From: Bifidobacterium breve
GTDB taxonomy: Bacteria; Actinomycetota; Actinomycetes; Nanopelagicales; Nanopelagicaceae
Reading direction: 5' to 3'
DNA length: 64,000 bases
Assembly: GCA_945863115.1 (NCBI GenBank)
Contig: CAMAYZ010000001.1
Location: forward strand, 62,001 to 126,000
Both the position numbers and the translations under genes were made by a program. Below the pieces are notes generated by a model that searched no databases, was not told where the DNA came from, and worked only from the letters and a program-made list of their open reading frames with translations. Positions 10,177-19,577 of this stretch are shown piece after piece (within the stretch, counting starts at the first letter, position 1; each line of letters opens with the position of its first letter).

Positions 10177-10364
10177 TTGGCAGGAACCACTTTCCAAACT
10201 GCAATCACATTGTGATCAAATCTTGCCAGCGTTCCATCCTTCTTGCGGACCGCATCGATTTCTTCTAACGTCCCAAGCAAATCTCGAAAGCCACCATCTG
10301 GCTCATGTAGACGAATGGATACGCGTTTTCCAATCTCAGTTAGCGAAGGAGTGGGATTTCCCAT
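10173..10364 (-). CDS. small protein resembling the SH3-like N-terminal domain of actinobacterial GNAT proteins
   Basis: 63 aa: IGKRVSIRLHEPDGGFRDLLGTLEEIDAVRKKDGTLARFDHNVIAVWKVVP; stop overlaps the cysS start (ATGA). Confidence 0.55.
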   Translation of the reverse strand: MGNPTPSLTEIGKRVSIRLHEPDGGFRDLLGTLEEIDAVRKKDGTLARFDHNVIAVWKVVPAK

Positions 10365-10476
10365 ATTAAATGCTCCCCCTTTTCATGACTTTTCCTAATT
10401 CAACCGAACTTGAGACCTACGAAATTGCAGGTATTCGCTATCCTAGGCGCATTAGATTAGTTAGGAAGGTAGCAAA

Positions 10477-10797
10477 TTGACATACATAATCGCTGAACCG
10501 TGTGTAGACGTTAAGGATAAATCCTGTATCGAGGAATGTCCTGTTGATTGCATTTACGAGGGCGGCCGGATGCTCTATATCCAACCTGACGAGTGCGTTG
10601 ATTGCGGTGCTTGCGAACCTGTATGTCCGGTCGAAGCTATTTATTACGAAGATGATATTCCTTCGGCGTGGAAAGAATTTGGCAAGGCCAATAGCGAATT
10701 TTTCGTAGAAATTGGTTCACCTGGTGGCGCTGCCAAAGTTGGTGCATCTGCAACAGATCACGCAATGGTTAAAGCGCTTCCTCCTAAAGCTGAGTAG
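10477..10797 (+). CDS. fdxA: 7Fe ferredoxin
   Basis: TTG start; [54 protein letters not shown]. Confidence 0.93.
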   Translation: MTYIIAEPCVDVKDKSCIEECPVDCIYEGGRMLYIQPDECVDCGACEPVCPVEAIYYEDDIPSAWKEFGKANSEFFVEIGSPGGAAKVGASATDHAMVKALPPKAE

Positions 10798-10805
10798 TTA
10801 GTACT

Positions 10806-11873
10806 CTGAAACTTCCAGATTTTCCTTGGGACACGTTGGCACCATATGGTGCACGTGCTCGGGAACATGTTGGGGGAATGATTGATTTATCTCAAGGAAC
10901 TCCGGTTGATGCGACTCCAGAATTTATTCAACAAGAGTTAAAAAATTCAGCAAATTCTCCAGGGTATCCGCTAACAATTGGAACACCAGAACTTCGAAGT
11001 GCGATGCGCAATTGGGCAACAAACGTTCTTGGAGCAAGTGGTGATTTTGATGTTCTGCCAACAATTGGTTCTAAAGAATTAGTTGCTTGGCTACCTTCAA
11101 TTCTTCAGGCCAATACCGTTCTGTATCCCAAAGTTGCCTATCCAACATATTTAGTTGGCTCGATGATTCACAACTCCAAAAATATTGCAGTTGATATAGA
11201 TGCGACAACTTGGCCAAAGAGTGATCTGGCTTGGATTAATTCACCTTCAAATCCAACTGGACGCGTGCATAGTGAATCGGAATTAGAAGCTGTTATTGCT
11301 TATGCCAGAAAGAATAATTCAGTAGTCGCAAGTGATGAGTGCTATATAAGTTTTCCCGCAACTGGCCCAGCTCCTGTATCAATCCTGAAATTAGCCAACG
11401 GCAACAATAAGAATTTAATTGCAGCACATTCAATGTCTAAGCGATCTAACTTGGCTGGTTATCGCGCAGGGTTAATTGTTGGTGACTCAGAAGTAATCGC
11501 AAAAATTCGTGAAGTTAGAAAGCATGCTGGAATGCTGCTTCCACTACCTATTCAAAAGGCAATGACAGCGGCACTTAGCGATGAAAAACATGTTGCAGAA
11601 CAAGCCAAGCGATATGCAACACGTCGTGAAGTATTGAGCACCGCACTTATCGCAGCAGGATTTCAAATAGATTTTTCTAACGCGGGGCTCTATATCTGGT
11701 GCACTCGAAAAGAAGATTCTTGGAAATCTGTTTCTTGGCTTGCGGATATCGGAATTCTCGCAACGCCAGGAATTTTCTATGGTGAAGCAGGTGCGCAACA
11801 TATTCGAATCGCAATGACTGCAACCGACGACCAAATTGCAGAGGCAGCCGCTCGAATTATGAAAAGCCTTTAG
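10806..11873 (+). CDS. dapC: succinyldiaminopimelate aminotransferase DapC-like (class I/II aminotransferase)
   Basis: Frame extends upstream of the listed TTG start as (CTG)KLPDFPWDTLAPYGARAREH; aminotransferase motifs NSPSNPTGRV, SMSKRSNLAGYRAG; follows fdxA. Confidence 0.82.
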   Translation: MKLPDFPWDTLAPYGARAREHVGGMIDLSQGTPVDATPEFIQQELKNSANSPGYPLTIGTPELRSAMRNWATNVLGASGDFDVLPTIGSKELVAWLPSILQANTVLYPKVAYPTYLVGSMIHNSKNIAVDIDATTWPKSDLAWINSPSNPTGRVHSESELEAVIAYARKNNSVVASDECYISFPATGPAPVSILKLANGNNKNLIAAHSMSKRSNLAGYRAGLIVGDSEVIAKIREVRKHAGMLLPLPIQKAMTAALSDEKHVAEQAKRYATRREVLSTALIAAGFQIDFSNAGLYIWCTRKEDSWKSVSWLADIGILATPGIFYGEAGAQHIRIAMTATDDQIAEAAARIMKSL

Positions 11874-13061
11874 ATGGCAACCGAATTAGAAGCTGCATTT
11901 AACAGCGCTGCGCAATTAATTTCAGATACTTCAAAGCTAGTTCGCATTGTGCTCTCGGGGCGGCGTCGAAATATGACGGTTCCTTTCGAGCGAATTGATA
12001 TTCGCCCAGTATTAATCAAAGGTGCAATCACGCTTCAGATTGCCCAAAATGATGGGCGAGTTACAACCACTAAAAATATTGAGGCTAAAGATTTTGATTC
12101 AAGCTCTTATCTTGAAATGGGTTATGCCAATATTTTGGTAGAGCACACATCAGGCGCACTTACGATTCGAATTACCAAGAAAGGCGAGGCTCAGGTTCAC
12201 GAAGAGAAGGGAGTTCGCGAACAGAACCTCGAACACGACCGTAAGAAAAGCAGGTTGCTAGATGCTTCAGATCCCTTTTTGATTGAAGTTGGGATTTCAG
12301 ATTCGCAAGGCCGAGTTAAGCCAACTAAGGCAGATAAATACCTGCAAGTTGAAGAGTTCCTACGGTTGCTTGTTCCAACCCTAAATGCGGCAATCGAGGC
12401 GAAACAAATTGCTAAGCCAACTGCTGACAAACCATTAGTGATTGCTGATCTTGGTTGCGGAAGTGCCTATTTAACCTTCGCAGTTCACCAATATTTAAAG
12501 AGCATAGATATGCCAGTGCATGTAATTGGAATTGATATTAGACCAGAATCTTTGAAGCGAAATAATGAGATTGCTAAGAAGCTCAAGATTGAAAAGTCGA
12601 TTGAATTCCGAGCGGAAGCGATCGATCAAACTTCGCTGACCTCTTGCGATGTTGCCATTGCTTTGCATGCTTGCGATACCGCGACTGATGATGCAATCGC
12701 TTGGGCGGTCACTGGCGGAGCGAAATTGTTGTTAATTGCACCATGCTGTCAGCATGATTTACAAACTCAGATGAGCCAAGTTCCAGAGCCGTGGAATATT
12801 CTTACAAAACATGGATTAATGAAAGAACGCCTTGGTGATTTAATGACAGATGCACTACGGGCTCAAATTCTTAAATTACTTGGGTATCGAACTGAAGTAA
12901 TTGAATTTATTGGCGGCGAACATACTCCTAGAAATATCATGATTCGGGCAGTTCTTACTAATGCTAAAGCAGATTCTAAGGATGCTGAAACTTATAAGAA
13001 GATGTTAAGTGATTGGCAGATCGATCCGGCGTTAGCAAGCAGAGTTAACTTAATTATTTAA
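11874..13061 (+). CDS. class I SAM-dependent methyltransferase
   Basis: VIADLGCGSAYLTFAVHQYLK...VIGIDIRPESLKRNNEIAKKL; LIAPCCQHDLQTQM. Confidence 0.75.
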   Translation: MATELEAAFNSAAQLISDTSKLVRIVLSGRRRNMTVPFERIDIRPVLIKGAITLQIAQNDGRVTTTKNIEAKDFDSSSYLEMGYANILVEHTSGALTIRITKKGEAQVHEEKGVREQNLEHDRKKSRLLDASDPFLIEVGISDSQGRVKPTKADKYLQVEEFLRLLVPTLNAAIEAKQIAKPTADKPLVIADLGCGSAYLTFAVHQYLKSIDMPVHVIGIDIRPESLKRNNEIAKKLKIEKSIEFRAEAIDQTSLTSCDVAIALHACDTATDDAIAWAVTGGAKLLLIAPCCQHDLQTQMSQVPEPWNILTKHGLMKERLGDLMTDALRAQILKLLGYRTEVIEFIGGEHTPRNIMIRAVLTNAKADSKDAETYKKMLSDWQIDPALASRVNLII

Positions 13062-14217
13062 TTACCGTGTTATACATGCGGGATAACGAGAACTCATGAT
13101 GAAGTCCGCGCTCAGCCTTAGTTAATTTGCCATTTGCTACTTCTAAGATCAGATCAAATAGTTCGCCGCCAACTTCGGAAAGCGTCTTGACGCCATCGGC
13201 AATCGTGCCGGCATTTAGATCAATCAAATCTGGAATAGCTGTTGCCATAGTGGTATTTGTTGCAACTTTAATTGTTGGCATTATTGCTGAACCAGTTGGA
13301 GTTCCACGACCAGTTGTGAAAACAACAATGTTTATTCCAGCAGCCGCAAAGCCAGTTAGTTGTTCAGTGTCATGTCCAGGTGTATCCATAAAGTAAAGAC
13401 CAGACTTTGGAACTTGATCGGCATATTCCAGAACCCCAGAAAATTGTGCGCTTCCAGCTTTCTTCGCAGCACCAAGAGATTTTTCTTCTAGCGTGGTCAG
13501 TCCACCTTCAATATTGCCACGAGATGGTTGGGCGCCACGCATATCAATACCTTCATAATTAATTGATCGCTCATACCGTGCAACAGTTTCAATAATCTGT
13601 GCGCCAATTTCCGGAGTGATTGCACGTGCTGCTAATAAATGTTCGGCACCAAGAATTTCCGTTGTTTCACCTAATACCGATGCAGATCCAAGTTCTACCA
13701 ATCGATCACTTGCAACACCGAGTGCAGGATTAGCGGTTATGCCAGAAAGCGCATCAGAGCCACCACATTCTTGACCAAGTGTTAGTGCGCTCCAAGGAGC
13801 GCTGACACGTGATTGTGCCTTAGCTTCCTTTAGTAATGAATTTGCAAGCTTTAACCCAGCACCTGCAATCTTGCCCATAGAACCAAGTTCTGCAACATTT
13901 AATATCTCTGCCTTGTTAAGCCCCAATTTCTTAGCTAAATCAATTATCAATAATTCGCCAGGAGTTCCAATGGTTATGAATACAGTTGCGTAATTATTTG
14001 GATTTGCTGCAAAGCCGGAGAAAGTTTTAATAATGCGATCAAAATCTCCATCAACTTCGCCAGACCAATCGTGGCTGACTGCGACAGCTCCATCTGATTC
14101 ATCAGCTATTTTTCGAGCTGTTGCGGAAAGCGCAGAGTGCAACGGCAGAATCAACACGTGGCTTCGTAGCCCCCATCGTCCATCAGCGCGAGCGAAAGCC
14201 TTTAATTGATTAGACAC
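13054..14217 (-). CDS. UxaA family (altronate/galactarate dehydratase-type or sulfolactate sulfo-lyase-type) large subunit
   Basis: QECGGSDALSGITANPALG, DTPGHDTEQLTGFAAAGINIVVFTTGRGTPTGSAIMPTIKVATNT; GTG start at 14217 overlaps the upstream stop. Confidence 0.8.
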   Translation of the reverse strand: MSNQLKAFARADGRWGLRSHVLILPLHSALSATARKIADESDGAVAVSHDWSGEVDGDFDRIIKTFSGFAANPNNYATVFITIGTPGELLIIDLAKKLGLNKAEILNVAELGSMGKIAGAGLKLANSLLKEAKAQSRVSAPWSALTLGQECGGSDALSGITANPALGVASDRLVELGSASVLGETTEILGAEHLLAARAITPEIGAQIIETVARYERSINYEGIDMRGAQPSRGNIEGGLTTLEEKSLGAAKKAGSAQFSGVLEYADQVPKSGLYFMDTPGHDTEQLTGFAAAGINIVVFTTGRGTPTGSAIMPTIKVATNTTMATAIPDLIDLNAGTIADGVKTLSEVGGELFDLILEVANGKLTKAERGLHHEFSLSRMYNTVIK

Positions 14218-15022
14218 TTCGAACCTCACGCCCAGCAATGATTTCACCGGCACCAATTGTTTCAACTTTAGTTAGTTCACCATTTATGACTGCGTAAATC
14301 TTCTCCATAATTTCTTCACTTGTTGCACCAGCGCTTAAATCAAAATCTTCAGTGAGTGCAAGATGTAGCGGCGAATTACTTGCAACGTTAATGGTTGGTA
14401 TCAATGGAAAACCAGATGCTGGCTGATTTGGATCTGGGAAGGAGAGAATTACATGAACGCCAGACTCCATCAAATCTGAGAAGTTCAGTCCAGAATTCTT
14501 ATGTGATGCGGCGACAGTTATATCCACACCAACATTGGTAAGTGCCGCAACTATTTCATCTACCTTTAAATCATCGTTCGATAAATCTATTCCTAGGTGC
14601 AATCTTGGAAGGACTACGGGTGTTGGTTGGTAATAAGCCTGTAGCGCTTTTGCTGCAGCAACTCCAGTGTCTACCGTTCCTTGCACACCGCCACTTTCTT
14701 GAGTTACCAAATAATTTGTAGATTTATTCTTAGCAAGCAACTTATCGGCTAATTCGTTACCTTGAATCGTTTCGCAACCAAGGCCTACAACAAGAGTGGA
14801 GCTAACATTTGGATGGTTCGCAAGTGCCGCGAAATATTCAGTGATTCGACCAACATCATTTCCAATGAAGCCACATCCATGTTGATGGGCAAAAGTTATT
14901 GCGCCAATTTCTTTTGCAATTCGACTAGATACCCGAGTTGAACAAACAACTGAAGGGAGAATCAATTGGTGATCGCGAACTCCAATTCCACGATTGCCGT
15001 GGTCAAAACCCTTCATACTCAT
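14210..15022 (-). CDS. UxaA-like paralog lacking the central catalytic segment
   Basis: GNRGIGVRDHQLILPSVVCSTRVS..HQHGCG...LVVGLGCE; tail FPLIPTINVASNSPLHLALTEDFDLSAG parallels the UxaA C-terminus; no CGGSD motif. Confidence 0.7.
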   Translation of the reverse strand: MSMKGFDHGNRGIGVRDHQLILPSVVCSTRVSSRIAKEIGAITFAHQHGCGFIGNDVGRITEYFAALANHPNVSSTLVVGLGCETIQGNELADKLLAKNKSTNYLVTQESGGVQGTVDTGVAAAKALQAYYQPTPVVLPRLHLGIDLSNDDLKVDEIVAALTNVGVDITVAASHKNSGLNFSDLMESGVHVILSFPDPNQPASGFPLIPTINVASNSPLHLALTEDFDLSAGATSEEIMEKIYAVINGELTKVETIGAGEIIAGREVRSV

Positions 15023-15306
15023 TTCACTTGCTCCGTTGAAAGGCGATCGCCAAGAACATTGTGGGTGTGAACATGTTCGCCAATTTGGATATCGCTCGTT
15101 GCATGTCCCATACGTTCGCCGTATTTGATGATGCCTTCATCTTTAGAAATAGCTTTTGTAGCAACTTTATGGCCACGGGGAATTCGATTTTGTATAGTGA
15201 GATTTAGCGCATCTTGTCTGATGACTTCGCCAATATCCATATCCACGAGGCAGACGGCAATATTGTCTATCTCGTTTAGAATCAGGATTTTACGATTATT
15301 TAGCAT
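15019..15306 (-). CDS. SAF-domain small subunit of UxaA-type hydro-lyase
   Basis: DNIAVCLVDMDIGEVI..IPRGHKVATKAISKDEGIIKYGERMGHATSDIQIGEHVHTHNV; ATG at 15306 (or 15321). Confidence 0.8.
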   Translation of the reverse strand: MLNNRKILILNEIDNIAVCLVDMDIGEVIRQDALNLTIQNRIPRGHKVATKAISKDEGIIKYGERMGHATSDIQIGEHVHTHNVLGDRLSTEQVK

Positions 15307-15355
15307 GAGGATTCGAAGCATATCCCTAGCCAATTCAGATGTGTAGTATTTTCCT

Positions 15356-16585
15356 ATGGGCCAATTAAAAGTTAAACGCCGCTTTCCAGGGGTAAAAGAT
15401 TTGGCCGGATTAATGCGATTTCGCAAACCTATTTTTAATGGTCGCAAACGCCGATTATCTCGCGCTTTAACAATTTATGACTTGCGAGATATTGCTAAAC
15501 GTCGCACACCACAGGCTCCATTTGATTACACCGATGGCGGTGCTGATTCTGAATCGAGTTTAACTCGCGCACGTTCCACCTTCGAAAGAGTGGAATTCCA
15601 ACCAAGAATTCTCCGCGATGTTTCAGTTGTTGATACCTCAGTAAAAATGCTCGGACAAACCATGTCCATGCCAATTGGAATTGCACCAACAGGTTTTACT
15701 CGAATGATGCAGACCGAAGGCGAATATGCCGGTGCGACCGCGGCTCGTGATGCTGGAATTCCTTACACACTTTCAACCATGGGAACTCGTTCGATTGAAG
15801 ACGTTGCAAGAATTGCACCAGATGGTCGAAACTGGTTCCAGCTTTATATGTGGAAAGATCGCGATCGTTCAATGGCGCTAGTTGATCGCGCAAAAGCTGC
15901 AGGTTTCGATACCTTAGTTTTAACCGTGGATGTTCCAGTAGCAGGAGCCAGACTTCGCGATGTTAGAAATGGAATGACAATTCCGCCATCACTAACTTCA
16001 AAAACAATTTTGAATGCACTTCCTAGGCCAGCTTGGTGGATTAATTTTTTAACTACTGATTCTTTAAAGTTTGCCTCACTCGATAGCTGGAAGGGCACAG
16101 TTGCCGAACTTCTAGATTCAATGTTTGACCCAACTGTTACCTTTGAAGATTTAAAGTGGATTCGCAAGCAGTGGGATGGCAATCTCTTGGTAAAAGGAAT
16201 TCAAAACATTGATGATGCCGTGCTTGCACAAAAAGCTGGCGCAGATGCAATCTCACTTTCAAATCATGGTGGCCGACAATTAGATCGCGCCCCAGTGCCA
16301 TATCTATTGATTCCAGAAGCTCGCAAAGCACTCGGCAAAAAGTTCGAAATACATGCTGACACCGGAATTATGCACGGTGCAGATGTTGTTGCCTGCATTG
16401 CAGCCGGTGCTAATTTCACTTGGATTGGTCGCGCATATCTATATGGCCTAATGGCTGGCGGCAAAGAGGGCGTCGATCGCAGTCTGGAAATTCTGCGTAC
16501 CCAAATGGTTCGCACGATGAAACTACTTGGCGTTTGCTCACTTGAAGAGTTAAATCCATCGCATATTAAGTTGATTAACAAGTAG
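15356..16585 (+). CDS. FMN-dependent alpha-hydroxy-acid dehydrogenase (L-lactate dehydrogenase-like)
   Basis: [57 protein letters not shown]. Confidence 0.88.
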   Translation: MGQLKVKRRFPGVKDLAGLMRFRKPIFNGRKRRLSRALTIYDLRDIAKRRTPQAPFDYTDGGADSESSLTRARSTFERVEFQPRILRDVSVVDTSVKMLGQTMSMPIGIAPTGFTRMMQTEGEYAGATAARDAGIPYTLSTMGTRSIEDVARIAPDGRNWFQLYMWKDRDRSMALVDRAKAAGFDTLVLTVDVPVAGARLRDVRNGMTIPPSLTSKTILNALPRPAWWINFLTTDSLKFASLDSWKGTVAELLDSMFDPTVTFEDLKWIRKQWDGNLLVKGIQNIDDAVLAQKAGADAISLSNHGGRQLDRAPVPYLLIPEARKALGKKFEIHADTGIMHGADVVACIAAGANFTWIGRAYLYGLMAGGKEGVDRSLEILRTQMVRTMKLLGVCSLEELNPSHIKLINK

Positions 16586-16587
16586 CC

Positions 16588-17592
16588 ATGAAAGCAGCAG
16601 TAATAACCGGTATCGGAAAAGTTGCGATTGAAAACGTGCCTGACCCAACGCCTGGAGATCGTGATGTCATTGTTAAAGTTGCCAGCGTAGGAATTTGTGG
16701 AACCGATTTACACATTCTTGAAGGTGAATTTGCTCCAACACTTCCAATTATTCCTGGTCATGAGATGGCTGGAAAAGTTGTTGCAGTTGGCAAAGGCGTT
16801 AAAGAAGTAAAAATAGGTGACCTAGTTGCGGTTGATCCATCGCTACATTGCGGTGAATGTTTTTACTGCCGCAGAGCGCGCGGAAATCTCTGTGAAAACT
16901 GGAATGCCCTTGGAGTTTCATATCCGGGCGCCGCTGCAGAATTTTTAAAGACACCCGTAAAAAATTGTCACATCCTTCCGGCAGGTGTCGATGTTTTTGA
17001 AGCCGCACTTATTGAACCGCTCTCATGTGCAATTCGCGGATATGACGTGCTTCCTCGGATTCCAGGATCGCACTATCTGATTTACGGCTCTGGAACTATG
17101 GGACTGATGATGGCCGAACTCGCAAAGCGCAATGGCGCGGCAAGTGTTTCGATCGTAGATATAAATGAATCCAAGCTAGAGACAGCAAGAATTCTTGGAA
17201 TAGATCACGCAACATCAGATGTGAAAACTTTGAATCAGCCACGTGGTTGGGATGTTGTAATTGATTGCACTGGAGTCGCGAAAGCTATTCAGGAAGCCCT
17301 TTCACATGTCATGCCTGGTGGAACATTCCTACAATTTGGTGTTGCTAATGAGAAAGCAAAGGTAGAAATCGAACCTTTCTGGATCTACAACAAAGAGGTA
17401 ACAATCGCAGGCTCTATGGCCGTCCTTCATACCTTTGATCGAGCTGTTGATCTATTTAGTTCTAATGTATTAAATCCAAAAGTAATGATTAGCGATCGCT
17501 TTGCGCTTGATGATTACGAAGCAGCGCTCACTGCATTTAAATCTGGCAAAGGTCGCAAAATCATCATTACCCCGAATGGCAATTCAATCTAA
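16588..17592 (+). CDS. zinc-dependent medium-chain alcohol/polyol dehydrogenase
   Basis: GICGTDLHILEGEFAPTLPIIPGHEMAGKVV; C-x-x-C zinc cluster GECFYCRRARGNLCEN. Confidence 0.87.
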   Translation: MKAAVITGIGKVAIENVPDPTPGDRDVIVKVASVGICGTDLHILEGEFAPTLPIIPGHEMAGKVVAVGKGVKEVKIGDLVAVDPSLHCGECFYCRRARGNLCENWNALGVSYPGAAAEFLKTPVKNCHILPAGVDVFEAALIEPLSCAIRGYDVLPRIPGSHYLIYGSGTMGLMMAELAKRNGAASVSIVDINESKLETARILGIDHATSDVKTLNQPRGWDVVIDCTGVAKAIQEALSHVMPGGTFLQFGVANEKAKVEIEPFWIYNKEVTIAGSMAVLHTFDRAVDLFSSNVLNPKVMISDRFALDDYEAALTAFKSGKGRKIIITPNGNSI

Positions 17593-18585
17593 ATGAAAGC
17601 AGTAGTTCTATCTACAGTTGATAACTTAGCTCTTGCAGATGTCAAAAAACCAAAGCCTGGTAGCAAGGAATGTTTGGTTAAAGTTTTAGCTTGTGGAATT
17701 TGTGGAACTGATAGACATATTTATCACGGCGAATATCCTTCGGCTAAGCCAGTAATTTTGGGCCATGAATTTGGTGGCGTAATTGAGGAAGTAGGGCCCG
17801 GTTCAAAATTCCAAGTCGGTCAAGTTGTAAGTGTTGATCCCAATATAGTTTGCGGGAAATGTTTAGATTGCAAAGAGGGAAGAACTGCATTCTGCCCTGA
17901 TTTAACAGCGCTTGGCGTGAATATAAATGGTGGGCTTGCCGAGTATGTATTAACTCCGGATTCCCAGATTTATCCAGTTAGAAATGATTTAAATCCATTG
18001 CACTTAGCTTTCATCGAACCCCTCGCGTGTTCAATACGTGGACTTGATCTTGCAAACTTAAAAGGTGGCGAGAAAGTTGCGATCTTGGGCGGCGGTGTAA
18101 TTGGGCTTCTAGTAGTTCAACTTGCAAAGCTTGCCGGTGCGTCAGAAATTGTCTTAGTAACAAGACAGAAGTTTCGTCGTGATGTAGCACTGAAAATCGG
18201 AGCGACCAGAGTGATTGATCCAATAAACGAAAATGTAGATACAGCGATAACAAATATGGATGTCACATTTGAATGCGCTGGAAGCGTAGAAACTTTCAAG
18301 CAATCCCAGAAAATAACAAGACGTGGTGGTTCTGTAATCGTTCTTGGTCTTACAGCATCAGATGCAACGCTTGAAGTAAATCCATTTAATATCGTAGTTA
18401 ATGAGCTCAGAATCCAAGGTTCATTTCTGAATCCGTTGACGCAAGCCAGGGCGGCAGAATTAGTTGAGAGCGGCAAGTTGAACCTCGATATCTTGATTTC
18501 GAAGGTCGTTGATTTATCCGGAGTCAAAGCAATATTGGATGCCCCACCGGCCGAAGGCGATATTAAATACATCGCTTGTCCATAG
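17593..18585 (+). CDS. zinc-dependent medium-chain alcohol/polyol dehydrogenase (tandem paralog)
   Basis: GICGTDRHIYHGEYPSAKPVILGHEFGGVIEEVGPG; GKCLDCKEGRTAFCPD. Confidence 0.87.
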   Translation: MKAVVLSTVDNLALADVKKPKPGSKECLVKVLACGICGTDRHIYHGEYPSAKPVILGHEFGGVIEEVGPGSKFQVGQVVSVDPNIVCGKCLDCKEGRTAFCPDLTALGVNINGGLAEYVLTPDSQIYPVRNDLNPLHLAFIEPLACSIRGLDLANLKGGEKVAILGGGVIGLLVVQLAKLAGASEIVLVTRQKFRRDVALKIGATRVIDPINENVDTAITNMDVTFECAGSVETFKQSQKITRRGGSVIVLGLTASDATLEVNPFNIVVNELRIQGSFLNPLTQARAAELVESGKLNLDILISKVVDLSGVKAILDAPPAEGDIKYIACP

Positions 18586-18611
18586 ATTAAATACTGGGAT
18601 AGGATTCACAA

Positions 18612-19577
18612 ATGGAAAAATTACGTTGGGGATTTATCGGTGCTGGTGGAATTGCAAAGCGGGCGTTATATCCTGCGATATCTAAATCGAATGTTGGCGA
18701 AATTTACGCAGTTGCTTCACGCGATAAGACAAAAGCGCTAACCATCTCACCAAATGGAATTGTTTACACCAGCTATGACGAACTACTAGCTGACCCTAAA
18801 GTTGAAGCGGTCTATATCTCGCTTCCAAACTCACTTCACTTACCTTTAGCAATCAAAGCAATGCGTGCTGGTAAGCATGTTCTTTGCGAGAAGCCACTTG
18901 GTATGAATGCAGCAGAAGTTGCTGAAGCTATTGCAGTATCAGAAGAGACTAAGAGAATTTTTGTTGAAGCAAGTTGGAATCGCTGGCATCCACGTAGCCA
19001 AAGAATTAGAGAAGTTGTTGCTTCAGGCGAACTTGGAAAAATAACTCGCATCAGAACTTGCTTTACATATGACGGACTTGACGAAGGAAACATTCGCCTT
19101 GATCCAGCTCTAGGTGGCGGAATTCTTTATGACCTTGGTCCTTATTCAACAGTTGCACCACTTTGGGCAATGGACTTCGCTGAGATCTCAGATCTTGATG
19201 TGAAAGTAATCTGGCACAAAGCTGGAACCGATGAGACAACTCGTGTTAACTTCAATATCGGTGGCGCAGTTGCCGAGACTGTTGCATCTGACAATATTCA
19301 AGTGACTCACTGGTTCATTGTCGAAGGAACAAAGGGTGAACTTCGCACCGGTGGAAATGACTCCTTTAATTCACATAACAGCCCAAGCACCTTAGAAATT
19401 ACAGTTGATGGCAAGGCTCGAATCGAACGTTTTGAAGCCTGCGATCCATATCAATTAATGTCTGATGCATTTGCCCGCGTAGTCCGTGGTGGAAATGATT
19501 GGTTAATGCCGATGGAGCAATCACTTAAATTCGCTAAGTTCTTTGATGCGATCTTTGCGAAGATGGGCCGTCCTTAA
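18612..19577 (+). CDS. Gfo/Idh/MocA family oxidoreductase
   Basis: WGFIGAGGIAKRALYPAI...KHVLCEKPLGMNAAEV. Confidence 0.87.
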   Translation: MEKLRWGFIGAGGIAKRALYPAISKSNVGEIYAVASRDKTKALTISPNGIVYTSYDELLADPKVEAVYISLPNSLHLPLAIKAMRAGKHVLCEKPLGMNAAEVAEAIAVSEETKRIFVEASWNRWHPRSQRIREVVASGELGKITRIRTCFTYDGLDEGNIRLDPALGGGILYDLGPYSTVAPLWAMDFAEISDLDVKVIWHKAGTDETTRVNFNIGGAVAETVASDNIQVTHWFIVEGTKGELRTGGNDSFNSHNSPSTLEITVDGKARIERFEACDPYQLMSDAFARVVRGGNDWLMPMEQSLKFAKFFDAIFAKMGRP

